Source: Pseudofrankia saprophytica
GTDB taxonomy: Bacteria; Actinomycetota; Actinomycetes; Frankiales; Frankiaceae
Assembly (NCBI RefSeq): GCF_000235425.2
Contig: NZ_KI912267.1
Coordinates: 1,229,290 to 1,293,289, forward strand
Length of the DNA: 64,000 nucleotides
Reading direction: 5' to 3'
The notes beneath the pieces are model-generated. The model was not told where the DNA came from. It saw only the letters and a program-made list of their open reading frames with translations, and did not search any database. Positions within the stretch are counted from its first letter, which is position 1. Every line of letters starts with the position of its first letter. Position numbers and translations under genes: made by a program. This document shows positions 1-8,727 of the stretch, in pieces.

Positions 1-262
1 CCGCGCCGGCGCGGCATTTCGCGGCGGTGCGCGGGCGGCCGGCGAAGACGGCTGGCGGAGCCCGTTGGTTGCCGCTCGCGACGCCTGACCACTACGGGGG
101 TGCACAACACATGGCGGAATCGGCGCGGGAAGCCCGCCCGCCCGGCCACGACACGTCGATGGAGCATTGTCGAGGCTTATCACCCACCAGGCACCATGAA
201 TACGACGGGTCAGCGAATTGCAAAACACCAGGGTATTGCGGCGCGCATGGGTCGACGCGGTC
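1..262. other. non-coding left edge
   Basis: No convincing gene is seen here. Reading frames across it are short or lack coding bias. It presumably holds the promoter and leader of the unknown gene that starts near 263, but I see no clear -35/-10 pair or ribosome-binding site. Confidence 0.4.
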
Positions 263-928
263 ATGGTCGTGACCGATGGCCTGCCCGGCATCCATGCCCA
301 GGTCCGGACGGAGACCGGCTGGGTGGATTTCGCCCTGGTGCCCGACGGCTTCTCCGTGCCGGACGAGGACGGGCTGATCGTGCTGCGGGCGGGCGCCCCA
401 CCAGTACACGGCGGCGGCCGGCGGCTCGCGACCGGCGACGGGGAGTTCATCGGCGTCTACGAGCGGGCGCTGGTCCGGGTCGCGGTCCGGTTCGCGGAGG
501 TGAACGACGTCGCGGTGGTGCTGCACTGGCGAGGCGTCCCGACCCGCGCGACGGCGGTGGCGGTCGCGGTCGCCAGCTGGCTGCGCGACACCCGCGCCGT
601 GACCGGCGAGCCGGCCGCCGTGGTCACCAGCGCGCGGCGCCCGCGGCCCGAGGGCGGGTTCATCGCCGTGCCGCACGCGGTCCGGCTCGCGGGCGAGCCC
701 CCGGCCCGCATCTGGGAGCTCCATTCCCCCCGCTACCCCGGCCCGCCGCCTCGGCCTGGCGAGGACCCCGGTGACGAGCCCTCGGCCGGCACCGCCCCGG
801 CCGAGGGCCCCGCCGACGACGCCTGGACGGCGAGCTGGACCATCCGCCCCCGCCCCAGCTCGGGCGCCGCCCGGATCATCCGCCCCGGCCGTCGCCCCGA
901 TCCCGGACCGCAGGAGGACGAGGAGTGA
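263..928 (+). CDS. conserved-looking protein of unknown function
   Basis: I do not recognise this protein. From the ATG at 263 it is 221 residues. A TTG at 218 would add 15 residues, and neither start has a good ribosome-binding site. The first 150 residues look folded, with alternating hydrophobic strands and one Ala/Val-rich helix (VAVAVAVASWL). The last 70 residues are Pro/Gly/Asp-rich and probably disordered. There is no signal peptide, membrane segment or known catalytic motif. Strong third-position GC supports real coding. It converges on the MarR-GNAT gene, whose stop lies 88 bases downstream. Confidence 0.6.
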   Translation: MVVTDGLPGIHAQVRTETGWVDFALVPDGFSVPDEDGLIVLRAGAPPVHGGGRRLATGDGEFIGVYERALVRVAVRFAEVNDVAVVLHWRGVPTRATAVAVAVASWLRDTRAVTGEPAAVVTSARRPRPEGGFIAVPHAVRLAGEPPARIWELHSPRYPGPPPRPGEDPGDEPSAGTAPAEGPADDAWTASWTIRPRPSSGAARIIRPGRRPDPGPQEDEE

Positions 929-1016
929 CCGGCGACCGGCCCTTCCCGGACGCCGGGATCTCCTCGGCCCCGGCGCGGGACCGCTCTCGGCCCGACGACG
1001 TAGCCGACGGCGGCGG

Positions 1017-1907
1017 TCAGGCGGGTGCCGTGAGGGTCTTTTCGAAGAAGTGGGTCGCGAACGGGTTGTCGCCGTAGCGCGGTGTGCGCCGGTAGCCGGC
1101 CCGGTCGTACATCGCGATCGCCTCGACAAGCGTCTCGTTGGTATCCAGCCGGGCGACGCGGTGGCCGAGCGACCGGGCGGCGTCCTCCAGGTGACGCAGG
1201 AGCCGCGACCCGAGCCCCGCGCCCCGCCACGCGTCGTGCACCCACATCCGTTTCACCTCGCCGACGCCGTCGTCGAGGGTTCGCACACCCCCGCAGGCCA
1301 CCGGCTCGCCGTCGCTGACCGCCACGAAGAACTCGCCACGCGGCGGCGCCAGGTCGACGGCGTCCTTCTCCGGCTCGCCCGCCGGGTCGAACCCGAACCG
1401 CCGGCCGACCTCGGCGAAGTACCGGCCGACGGCGTCCCGCGCGACCGGCGAGTTCGGGTCGACCCGTTCGAACGTCACCGTGGCCGCCCGCACCAACAGG
1501 TCCGCCTCCCCCAGGGCCGTGGCCAGCCGCTCCCGCTGCCGCGCGGACAGCGGTTCGACCAGCTGGCGCGCCCGGGCCTCGGAGCGCTCCTCGAGCTCGC
1601 GCCAGCGGTGCCGGCCCTCCGGCGTGAGGTCCACGAGGCGGCGCCGCCGGTCCGCCGGGTCCGGCGTGACCACCGCCAGGCGTTCCTCCTCCAACTGGCG
1701 CAGCAGCCGGCTGAGATACCCGGAATCCAGCCCCAGCCGGGAGCGCAGCGCCTGCGCGGTCGCCCGTTCGACACCGATCTCGTACAGCAGCCGGGCCGTG
1801 CCCAGCGGCAGGCCCGTCCCGAGGAAGGAGTCCTCCAACGCGCCGACCCGCTGGGTGTAGGCGCGGTTGAAGCGCCGGATCACGGCGATCGTCGCGACGT
1901 CAGCCAT
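1017..1907 (-). CDS. MarR-family regulator fused to GNAT acetyltransferase
   Basis: A 296-residue two-domain protein. Residues 1-145 form a MarR-type winged helix, with a recognition helix near SGYLSRLLRQLEEE and a wing at PDPADRRRRLVDLTPEG. Residues 150-296 form a GNAT fold with the acetyl-CoA loop WRGAGLGSRLLRHLE and the typical end 'YDRAGYRRTPRYGDNPF'. This is a known actinobacterial architecture in which a ligand-responsive repressor carries an acetyltransferase; substrate unknown. The start codon (complement of 1905-1907) lies inside a perfect inverted repeat, so the protein most likely represses itself. It is divergent from the GDSL lipoprotein gene, which the same site may control. Confidence 0.9.
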   Translation of the reverse strand: MADVATIAVIRRFNRAYTQRVGALEDSFLGTGLPLGTARLLYEIGVERATAQALRSRLGLDSGYLSRLLRQLEEERLAVVTPDPADRRRRLVDLTPEGRHRWRELEERSEARARQLVEPLSARQRERLATALGEADLLVRAATVTFERVDPNSPVARDAVGRYFAEVGRRFGFDPAGEPEKDAVDLAPPRGEFFVAVSDGEPVACGGVRTLDDGVGEVKRMWVHDAWRGAGLGSRLLRHLEDAARSLGHRVARLDTNETLVEAIAMYDRAGYRRTPRYGDNPFATHFFEKTLTAPA

Positions 1908-1934
1908 GTTCTCTGACTTTAGTCAGAGAACATG
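1905..1934. promoter_or_regulatory. probable MarR operator, perfect 14-bp inverted repeat
   Basis: CATGTTCTCTGACT, a TT spacer, then AGTCAGAGAACATG: arms of 14 identical bases on both strands. The left arm contains the start codon of the MarR-GNAT gene, so a bound dimer would block both transcription and translation initiation. It lies 92 bases upstream of the divergent lipoprotein start at 2026. The symmetry is seen directly; assignment to this regulator is inferred from position and from MarR autoregulation in general. Confidence 0.8.
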
Positions 1935-2025
1935 GCCAGGGAAAGGACCGGCCGCGTCCGCTGGCCAGCCAGCGGGGCACGCCGACGAGAGGCGCCTGTA
2001 CGTGTCAGTCCCTATACTCGGCGCA

Positions 2026-3219
2026 ATGTCCCCTATGGGATGGCTTGGACGCGTCCGCGGTCGCGTTCCCGGCAGCGGTCCCTGTTCCGGTCCGGCCCGC
2101 CGTGATCGTCGCGTCCACCGCGAGGGGCGGTCTCCCGGGGCGGTGGTGGCGGCCGCCGCGCTGGCTGTGCTGGTCGCGGTGACCGGCTGCGCCGGCGGCG
2201 GGGGGTCCGGCGGTGGCCCGCCTCCGCCAGCCACGACCGGCCCGCCGGTACGGCTCATCATCTTCGGGGACTCGGTCACGCACGGATCAGCCGGCGACTT
2301 CACCTGGCGCTACCGGCTGGCCAAGCATCTGACGCTCTCGGCACCCGGGCGGGTCGACTTCGTCGGGGACCGCGATGACCTCTGGGACAACGTCGCGGAT
2401 GTCGGCGGCTCCCAGGCGTACGCCGACCCGTATTTCGACCGTGACCACCACGCGCGCTGGGGTGACGCGCTGCGCGTCGAGGTTCCCACGATCGAGGGCG
2501 TGCTGCGCAAGAACCCCGCGGACGTCGTCCTGGTCGCTCTCGGCGCGAACGACCTGGCCTACTGGACGAGCTCGCCGGCGACGCTGGCGCTGATGAGGCA
2601 GCTCGTCGACAACGCGCGCAGGGCCAACCCGAACGTCACCTTCGTCATCGGCCACGTGCTGACCCGATGGGACCCCTACACCAACAGCCCCGCGCTCGCC
2701 GCGGCGAGCGAGTTCAACCAGCTCCTCGACGCACAGGCACCCGGCTGGTCGACTCCCACGTCCAAGGTGGTGATCGCGCGCAGCGACCAGGACTGGAACC
2801 CGCGGCAGGACACCTGGGACGGCTCGCACCCGGACCCTGACGGCGAGATGCTGATCGCCCGCGGCTTCGCGAACGCGCTCGCCGGCCTGGGTATCGGCGG
2901 CCAGTTCGGCGAGGTCTACAGCGGCCTGGCCTGGCCGGGAACAGGCCAGACGCCGACGGCGACCCCGGCCGGCGGCACCCGGTACACGCTTACCTGGCCG
3001 GCCACGCCAGGCGCGGCCGACTACCTGATCGAGCGGCGGGTGCTCTCTCCTCAGGGCGAGTCGTCCTACTCCCGGCTCCCCAGCTCCGTACGCGCTCTGA
3101 CCTGGACGACCGACGACCTGCCGCTGGGCGCCGTCGTCGCCTACCGGGTGGTCCCGGTGAAGTTCTGGATGGTCGGCCAGCCGGGCCCGCCGGTCACGTT
3201 CACCGTCACCTTCGACTGA
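2026..3219 (+). CDS. secreted SGNH/GDSL hydrolase lipoprotein
   Basis: From the ATG at 2026 the protein is 397 residues. An Arg-rich n-region and a hydrophobic stretch (AVVAAAALAVLVAV) lead to the lipobox VTGC, so it is probably lipid-anchored outside the membrane. A Gly/Pro linker follows. The SGNH signatures are present in order: FGDSVTHG (nucleophile Ser), GANDLAYW (Asn) and DGSHPDPDG (Asp/His). About 105 C-terminal residues look like a fibronectin type III-style beta domain. The family hydrolyses esters; the natural substrate cannot be told. An in-frame ATG at 1867 is unlikely because it overlaps the MarR gene. The MarR operator lies directly upstream. Confidence 0.88.
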   Translation: MSPMGWLGRVRGRVPGSGPCSGPARRDRRVHREGRSPGAVVAAAALAVLVAVTGCAGGGGSGGGPPPPATTGPPVRLIIFGDSVTHGSAGDFTWRYRLAKHLTLSAPGRVDFVGDRDDLWDNVADVGGSQAYADPYFDRDHHARWGDALRVEVPTIEGVLRKNPADVVLVALGANDLAYWTSSPATLALMRQLVDNARRANPNVTFVIGHVLTRWDPYTNSPALAAASEFNQLLDAQAPGWSTPTSKVVIARSDQDWNPRQDTWDGSHPDPDGEMLIARGFANALAGLGIGGQFGEVYSGLAWPGTGQTPTATPAGGTRYTLTWPATPGAADYLIERRVLSPQGESSYSRLPSSVRALTWTTDDLPLGAVVAYRVVPVKFWMVGQPGPPVTFTVTFD

Positions 3220-3266
3220 GGCAGGCCTGATGCGGCCAGGGCGGCCAGGTCACGCGCGAGGCGAGC

Positions 3267-4532
3267 TCAGATCTCCTTTCCGCACCAGAAGCCGTTCGTG
3301 CCGCCGCCGGCGGGCGGCACCGGCACGAAGTTCGCCCCCGCCGCGTCCGCCCTGACGAAGGTGAAGCACGTCGCCGGCGCGGTCGGCGTGGAGAGGTTCG
3401 TCGGCGCGATCAGGCCGCCGGCATCGTAGTTCGTCACCTGGCGCAGGTTCGTGATGAACGCGTCGCGGGTCGGGCACGCGCCGGCGAGATCAAGGCCGCG
3501 CAGCATCTCGTCGGCCGAGACGTAGGAGGCGATGGCCGCCTCCTGGTCGGCGTCCTCCAGCTCGGGCGAGTAGGTGGTCATCGCGGTGTGGTAGGTCCGC
3601 ATGATCGCGGAGTCCCCTTGGAACGGCGCGTAGCCGACGATGACGGACATGCCCGCGACGTCCTTGCCCCGCTCGACGAGCAGGTCCTTCCCGTAGCCCG
3701 CCACGCTCAACGCGACGTTGAGGCGCACCCCAGCCGTCTTCGCCGCCGCGTAGATGTCGGCGAAGTCCTCTGGCCGCACAGCGCCGACCAACGCGTCGGC
3801 ACCGCTCCTGCGGAGCCCATCGACGACCCGGGCCGGGGTGGAGGCACCGGCGCTGTAGTCGGTCTCGCCCACCACGGCGACGCCCTGGCTCTCCAGGCTG
3901 GGCCTGAACTGGGCCGCGATGCCGCTCGTGCCCGGCGCGGTCGGGTCGGCCACGACGTAAGCCTTCGTCCCGCCGTTCGCCTTCACGTACCTGCCGAAGA
4001 CGTCGACGCTGCCGTGACTGTTGAACAGAGAACTGAAGGAGAACAGGTTCTTGTGGTCGGTCCAGCTGGAGTCGACGGCGAGGCCGGTCGCCGGGATACC
4101 GGCGCCCTCCAGCCACTGGACGGACGGTCCGGCGGCCACCGACTGCACGATCAGGCCGAAGACCTTCTCGTTGTCGACCAGGTCGCGCGCCATGTTGGAG
4201 AAGACGCTCGGGTCCGACCGGTCGTCCCGCCAGACGACCTGGACCTTGCGACCGTGGACGCCGCCGTTCGCGTTCTGGACGGCGACCCTCGCGTCCACGG
4301 CACTGCGCACGGCCCGGAAGTTCTCGACGAGCGCGCTGCCGCTGTCCGGGTAGATGAGACCGATCTTGATCGTGTCACCCGACACGCCCGGCGACGGACA
4401 GTCACCACCGGCAGCGGGTACCGGTCCCGACGACCCCGTTGCGCAGCCGGCGAGCACGGCCGGCAATCCCGTCACGACGGCCGTCGCCGCCGCGGCCGCC
4501 ACCGTCCTGACGCGTCCGCGCCGACCCTTCAT
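3267..4532 (-). CDS. ABC-type branched-chain amino acid substrate-binding protein
   Basis: A 421-residue lipoprotein: n-region MKGRRGRVR, hydrophobic core, lipobox LAGC. The mature part starts with the type I periplasmic-binding (Leu/Ile/Val) pattern 'IKIGLIYPDSGS' and NANGGVHGRKVQVVWRDD. The chosen ATG has GGAGAGGA about five bases upstream; an ATG at 4685 would add a tail that masks the signal peptide. No permease or ATPase gene is adjacent, so it is an orphan binding protein that either serves a distant transporter or acts in sensing. Its ligand is unknown; members of this group in soil actinomycetes bind aromatic acids, amides or amino acids. Confidence 0.88.
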   Translation of the reverse strand: MKGRRGRVRTVAAAAATAVVTGLPAVLAGCATGSSGPVPAAGGDCPSPGVSGDTIKIGLIYPDSGSALVENFRAVRSAVDARVAVQNANGGVHGRKVQVVWRDDRSDPSVFSNMARDLVDNEKVFGLIVQSVAAGPSVQWLEGAGIPATGLAVDSSWTDHKNLFSFSSLFNSHGSVDVFGRYVKANGGTKAYVVADPTAPGTSGIAAQFRPSLESQGVAVVGETDYSAGASTPARVVDGLRRSGADALVGAVRPEDFADIYAAAKTAGVRLNVALSVAGYGKDLLVERGKDVAGMSVIVGYAPFQGDSAIMRTYHTAMTTYSPELEDADQEAAIASYVSADEMLRGLDLAGACPTRDAFITNLRQVTNYDAGGLIAPTNLSTPTAPATCFTFVRADAAGANFVPVPPAGGGTNGFWCGKEI

Positions 4533-4973
4533 GACGATCCTCTCCCGCCCACTACCCACCACAGAACGTGATTCCGAATGATCACTTGGACGAACGCTAC
4601 CTTGGGTCGCCACGGCGCATTTCCAGCGGGTCGAGCCCGCGCCCGTCGGCCACGGTCGACCGAACACCCACCCATCCGTCACCAATAGGCGAACAGAACG
4701 TCACTCTCTGCCCACTAACGGCATACCGTCAACTTCAACAACTACAGAGGGACATTGATTGCATCGATATGTAGGCGGGTCTCTCTCAAGGTGATGGGAT
4801 CCACCTCGACCGCCGGCTTCCCGGTAGGGCGCACCTGCCGTGACCCTCGTCACCTTGCGTGACTATTTTCACGGCAACCAAGCCGGTCGGACGGGAACGC
4901 CTCAAGGCCGGCCAAAGATCCGTGCCGGCCCGCCGAGGGCCGCGGAAACGGCCGGAACCGCGCCTGGTCGCCG
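4533..4973. other. intergenic region with AT-richer patch
   Basis: No gene seen in 441 bases. The stretch about 4680-4780 is visibly AT-richer than its surroundings and probably contains the promoter of the binding-protein gene read to the left. A short inverted repeat GTGAT...ATCAC (4568-4572 and 4581-4585) sits 36 bases upstream of that start and could be an operator; this is weak evidence. Confidence 0.35.
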
Positions 4974-6326
4974 TCAGCCGGAACCGGACGGGCAGAGCTG
5001 CTCCGGTGGCGGCGAGTCACCCAGGGCCGCGGCGGGGTAGGAGCGCAGGCGAACGTTGTCGAGGCCGATGAGGATCCTGTCCAGGCTGGCGGGGTTGGCG
5101 ACGAACTCGGTCACGCCCCGGTAGAAGGCGGTCCGCATCGCGGCGGGCATCGCGTCGGAGGCGTCGAAGACGACGTCCGCGCAGGCCGTGTCCTCGACGG
5201 AGCGCGCCAGCGCGCGCAGTGCGTCATCCGGGTAGTCAGCCGCCGCCACCGCGTTGTTGGGCGCGATCGTGCCGCCCGCGCGGGCCCAGATCTCCTGGGC
5301 CTGGGGCCCGGTCAGGTAGTTCGCGAGCCGCCGCGCGGCGGGCGTGTCGTGGAACATCGCCAGGACGTCCCCGGCGATGACGATCCGCCGGTCGCCGCCG
5401 CCCGTGGCCGGGAAGTCGAAATAGCGGGCGTCCGCCGCCGGCCGGCCGGCGCTGTCGCGGTATCCGCCGGCGGCGAACGAGCCGGCCTGCTGCAGGTAAC
5501 AGCCGGGCTGCTGGTCGAACATGGCGGTACCGGGGTCGCCGAAGCCGGACAGCAGCGCGCCCGCCGTCCCGCCCCGCACCATCGCGGGGGCGACGAGCTC
5601 CCCCCAGGTCGTCCAGGCCTTGAGCACGGTGTCGCTCGTCCAGGGAAGCTCGCCGTTCGCCCAGCTCCGGTACTCCTCGGCGCTCGCCTGGTGCAGCAGG
5701 ATGTCCTCGATCCAGTCGGTGCCGGGCCAGCCCGAGTCCGAGCTGGAGCGCAGTCCCAGGCACCACGGCGCCGTGCCCGTGGCGACGATCTCCCTGCTCG
5801 TGGCGAGGAGCTCGTCCAGGGTGCGCGGAACGGGCCAGGAGTAGTGCGCGCTCGAGTACCAGACAAGGCTCTTGCGGGTTCCCTTGACGACCAGGCCGTA
5901 CTGGCGGTCGCGCCCGTCCGCGCCGGGAACCTCGCCGACGCCCAGCCAGGTCGGGCCGTACTCCCGCCGGATGCGGGCCAGGTCGACCGGCCCGGAGGCG
6001 TCGTCGAGCGCGACCAGCTGGCCGCCGTGGGCGTACTGCTCCAGGTCGCCGAGGCTCGGCATCAGCGCGAGGTCCGGCGCGTCACCGCTCTGCACCCGGC
6101 CGGCCAGCACCGCCTCGAAGTCGCGCGTGCCGTCGAACCGCACGTGGATCCCGGTCTCCCGCTCGAACGGCCGCAGGACGTCGGCGAACCTCTCCTGCTC
6201 GTCGCCGGTCCACGTGCCGAGCACGGAGATGGTCTGCTGGGATGAGATCCCCCCACAGGCGCCCGCTCCGAGACCGAGCACGGCGACGACCGACAGCGCG
6301 GCGAGGACACGTCCGGGCGATCCCAT
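4974..6326 (-). CDS. extracellular solute-binding lipoprotein (family 1 fold)
   Basis: 450 residues from an ATG with AGGAG seven bases upstream. The signal peptide ends in GAGACGG (lipobox Cys). The mature protein begins ISVLGTWTGDEQERFADVLRPFERETGIHV, truncated here to the typical family 1 (sugar-type) opening, and later carries 'MFHDTPAARRLANYLTGPQAQEIWA', also characteristic. Only two bases separate its start from the stop of the upstream four-helix membrane protein, so the two are surely cotranscribed. No ABC permease is near. The pairing suggests a ligand-sensing module like GlnH with GlnX rather than transport; that role is inferred. Confidence 0.85.
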   Translation of the reverse strand: MGSPGRVLAALSVVAVLGLGAGACGGISSQQTISVLGTWTGDEQERFADVLRPFERETGIHVRFDGTRDFEAVLAGRVQSGDAPDLALMPSLGDLEQYAHGGQLVALDDASGPVDLARIRREYGPTWLGVGEVPGADGRDRQYGLVVKGTRKSLVWYSSAHYSWPVPRTLDELLATSREIVATGTAPWCLGLRSSSDSGWPGTDWIEDILLHQASAEEYRSWANGELPWTSDTVLKAWTTWGELVAPAMVRGGTAGALLSGFGDPGTAMFDQQPGCYLQQAGSFAAGGYRDSAGRPAADARYFDFPATGGGDRRIVIAGDVLAMFHDTPAARRLANYLTGPQAQEIWARAGGTIAPNNAVAAADYPDDALRALARSVEDTACADVVFDASDAMPAAMRTAFYRGVTEFVANPASLDRILIGLDNVRLRSYPAAALGDSPPPEQLCPSGSG

Positions 6327-6328
6327 GA

Positions 6329-7606
6329 TCAGCTCCTGTACTCCCGGATGCGCGGCCAGAACGCACAGGCGCCGAGCGCCAGCAGGACGACGGTGACGAC
6401 GGCCGCCGCCCACGGCAGGCCGCCTGAGGGAACCGCGTCCTCGAGGGCGTCGTCCAGCACCGCGGTCCGCTCGCCGACGAGCACGCCGAGCCGCTGGTCG
6501 AGCGCCTGGTAGCCGGTGTCCGAGCTCGCGGCGCCGTCAGCCTGAACCGCGGCCAGATCACCTGCCTGCCCGGCGCAGGCATCCGCCCCGGCCACGCCGT
6601 CCTGACCGTTCTGACTGTTCTGGATGTCGGTCGCGGCCGGCAGCCCGGCCGCGCGGGAGGCGGCCGGGGCGTACTCGTCGAAGGCCCGGTCCTGCTCGAC
6701 CGTCGCCGCGGCCTCGCGCGCCTGCCACAGGCAGGCCACCGCGGTGGTCTCCCGGACACCCCGGTCGACGTCGTGGCTGGTCCGCAGGGTCAGGGCCGTC
6801 AGGCCGGCGGCGAGGAGCAGCACGACCACCGCCGCGCCGAGCAGCCCGAGGCTCATCGCGCGGTGGAAGCGGCGGCGCAGGAACACCTGGGCGAAGACGA
6901 GCAGGACCAGCAGCGCCGCGGCGGCGGCGAGGTGGCCGCCGAGCAGCGCCCAGGGCGCCGACCCCCGCGCCGGCAGGTTCGCGCTGTTGCGTGCCTGGAA
7001 CTGCGCGACCGTCGCCAGGATGCCGGTCGGCTCGCGCATGAGGTCCGAGGCGTACGCCAGGTAGACCGCCGTGAGGCCCACGTCCGCGTCCGCGGCCCCG
7101 GCCGGAACGCCGGCATCGGCACCGGGGCCGGCGGCCGCAGCGGCGGCCGGGGTGTCGTCGACGGCGTTCGCGGCACTGTAGACGTCGCCCATGTAGACGA
7201 CGAGCAGGCCGTTGTTGACGGCCTGGACCTGGGCTCGGTCGGCCTCGCCGGCGGTCGAGGTGTCGGCCGCGCGCGCGAGCGCCTGGCCGGCCGTCTTGAT
7301 GTCCTCCTGGAACTGCGCGTCGGGCGGCCCCCATGACCCCGGCGGGAGCAGGCTCTGGGCGGCGACCAGGTCGGCGTCGGCCAGCAGGGCGCGGGCCCGG
7401 ACGGCGTCCACGACCGTCGGCGCCGTCCGGTCGGCGAGGGTGAGCGCTGTGTGACGCTGGTTCACGACCGTCGCCATCGCCGTCGCCCCGACGGCCAGCG
7501 TGGCGAGCACGACCAGCCCGGCCAGCATCAGCAGGCGGCCCGGGGTGGAGGTCCTCCTGACCCTGCCGCGCAGCCCACCGCGGCCCGGTCCCGCCCTCAT
7601 CAACAT
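6329..7606 (-). CDS. four-helix membrane protein, GlnX-like sensor candidate
   Basis: 425 residues. Hydrophobic segments lie near 24-46, 220-245, 253-276 and 400-418. Between segments 1 and 2 is a roughly 170-residue helical extracytoplasmic region, and between 3 and 4 one of about 120 residues, with a short Arg-rich cytoplasmic end. The layout resembles a duplicated chemoreceptor-like sensor and the actinobacterial GlnX, which couples a binding protein (GlnH) to the kinase PknG. The next gene, two bases downstream, is a binding protein, as in glnX-glnH, but no pknG lies in this window and the partner belongs to binding-protein family 1, not 3. Function is inferred from layout only. Confidence 0.6.
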   Translation of the reverse strand: MLMRAGPGRGGLRGRVRRTSTPGRLLMLAGLVVLATLAVGATAMATVVNQRHTALTLADRTAPTVVDAVRARALLADADLVAAQSLLPPGSWGPPDAQFQEDIKTAGQALARAADTSTAGEADRAQVQAVNNGLLVVYMGDVYSAANAVDDTPAAAAAAGPGADAGVPAGAADADVGLTAVYLAYASDLMREPTGILATVAQFQARNSANLPARGSAPWALLGGHLAAAAALLVLLVFAQVFLRRRFHRAMSLGLLGAAVVVLLLAAGLTALTLRTSHDVDRGVRETTAVACLWQAREAAATVEQDRAFDEYAPAASRAAGLPAATDIQNSQNGQDGVAGADACAGQAGDLAAVQADGAASSDTGYQALDQRLGVLVGERTAVLDDALEDAVPSGGLPWAAAVVTVVLLALGACAFWPRIREYRS

Positions 7607-7856
7607 CCGCGGCCGCCTTTCCTAGCCGCCGAACGTCCGCGGGGCCGTGACCCGATGGTTTCCAAACCCGGTCATGGACAGCGATTCTAGATCGAGTTCG
7701 CCGGGCGTCGCGACCAGCGGCAAGCGACACATAGCCGACAGCAAGCAGTCACCGCCCGGTGTTAGGTTGCTTCGCCGCGCGCCCAGGCGCTTCGGCCCGC
7801 CCGCGCGGCCGGCGCCGGCGCCGGGGAAGGTCCGCGGCCGGCGCCTCAACCCGCGA

Positions 7857-8546
7857 TCAGTAACGCGGTTCCACGTAGGGGTGGACGTAGAAGCCGTCGT
7901 AGAACGGCGTGAACCAGGCGTTGATGGGGGCCGATGCGGGGTCCACGGCGTGGTCGACGGCGGCGGCCGGCTCGTCGTAGAGGCGGAGATGGGCGTCGTT
8001 CTCGAACGCCGTCTCCTCGAAGTACTGGTAACGGGCCCGCGGGTCGTCGTCCAGGCCGTACAGATCCAGCAGGCCCGCCGCTTCCGTCACGACCAGGTAA
8101 AGAGCGAGCTGCTCGGCCAGGCAGGCCATCGGGATCCAGTCCGGCTCCGCCAGCCGACCGGTGACGGTGATCGTCGCGACCAGGAGCTTCTTGCCGAAGG
8201 CGACGGTGTAGTGGTCGTCGAAGGTGGGCGGCAGGCGGTCCAGTGCGGTGAGGCTGTAGCCCTTCACCGCGGCGTCGTAGGCGGTCGCGGCACCCGCGGA
8301 CAGCAGGGTCGCGATGTCGTCGACCAGGTGGTCGACGAACGACGCGCAGCCCTCGACGAGCGCGCCGGCGGCCACCAGCGACCGGTCCCCATCGCTGCCG
8401 GGGACCGGGTCCCGTACCGCCCGGGGCCCGTCGGTCTCGACGGCGAACGTGTCGACATCGAAGGCGCGCAGCCCATGCGCCGCCCGCCGCATCCGCGCCG
8501 CCGCCGCGGCCCGCGCCTCGGCGTCCACCGCCACCTCCTGCCCCAC
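7857..8546 (-). CDS. unknown protein, possibly a tRNA/ligand-free cytosolic domain protein
   Basis: I do not recognise this family. A GTG at 8546 is chosen because GGAGGAG lies nine bases upstream; it gives 229 residues. The frame stays open to 8828, but the extra part is Arg/Gly-rich without coding character. The protein begins with an acidic Ala/Arg helix, has no signal peptide or membrane segment, and is rich in Tyr and Phe at its C-terminus (NAWFTPFYDGFYVHPYVEP). A central part 'HYTVAFGKKLLVATITVTGRL' cut here to its first twenty reads as beta strands. It lies alone between the GlnX-like gene and the response regulator. The label above is only a placeholder; no function is claimed. Confidence 0.6.
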   Translation of the reverse strand: MGQEVAVDAEARAAAAARMRRAAHGLRAFDVDTFAVETDGPRAVRDPVPGSDGDRSLVAAGALVEGCASFVDHLVDDIATLLSAGAATAYDAAVKGYSLTALDRLPPTFDDHYTVAFGKKLLVATITVTGRLAEPDWIPMACLAEQLALYLVVTEAAGLLDLYGLDDDPRARYQYFEETAFENDAHLRLYDEPAAAVDHAVDPASAPINAWFTPFYDGFYVHPYVEPRY

Positions 8547-8727
8547 GTCGCCGCTCTCCTCCCAGCCAGGCACCACGCCGCGTTCCACAACTCGGCAGCA
8601 ACCATAGCGATACCGGCGAATCCGTGGACAGGGTGCGGCACGTCCGCCGCCCCTGGCGCCGTAGCCGAAGCCATGGACCTCGGAGTCGCGAAGCTCGATC
8701 CCGCCGTCCGCCGCGAGATCCGTGGGG

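Noticed and set aside
926..1078. Short plus-strand frame starting at a GTG that overlaps the stop of the first gene
   Set aside because: About 50 codons, overlaps the 3' end of the MarR-GNAT gene, no domain; the overlap alone is not enough.
92..1129. Long minus-strand frame opposite the first gene
   Set aside because: Arg/Gly/Pro-rich composition, overlaps the well-supported MarR-GNAT gene and has no recognisable domain.
1467..1480. TTCGAA-containing piece resembling a tRNA T loop
   Set aside because: No acceptor or anticodon stems around it and it lies inside the coding sequence of the MarR-GNAT gene. No tRNA was found in the window.
1867..2025. N-terminal extension of the GDSL lipoprotein from the first ATG
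   Set aside because: It would overlap the MarR-GNAT gene and its operator and place about 50 residues before the signal peptide.
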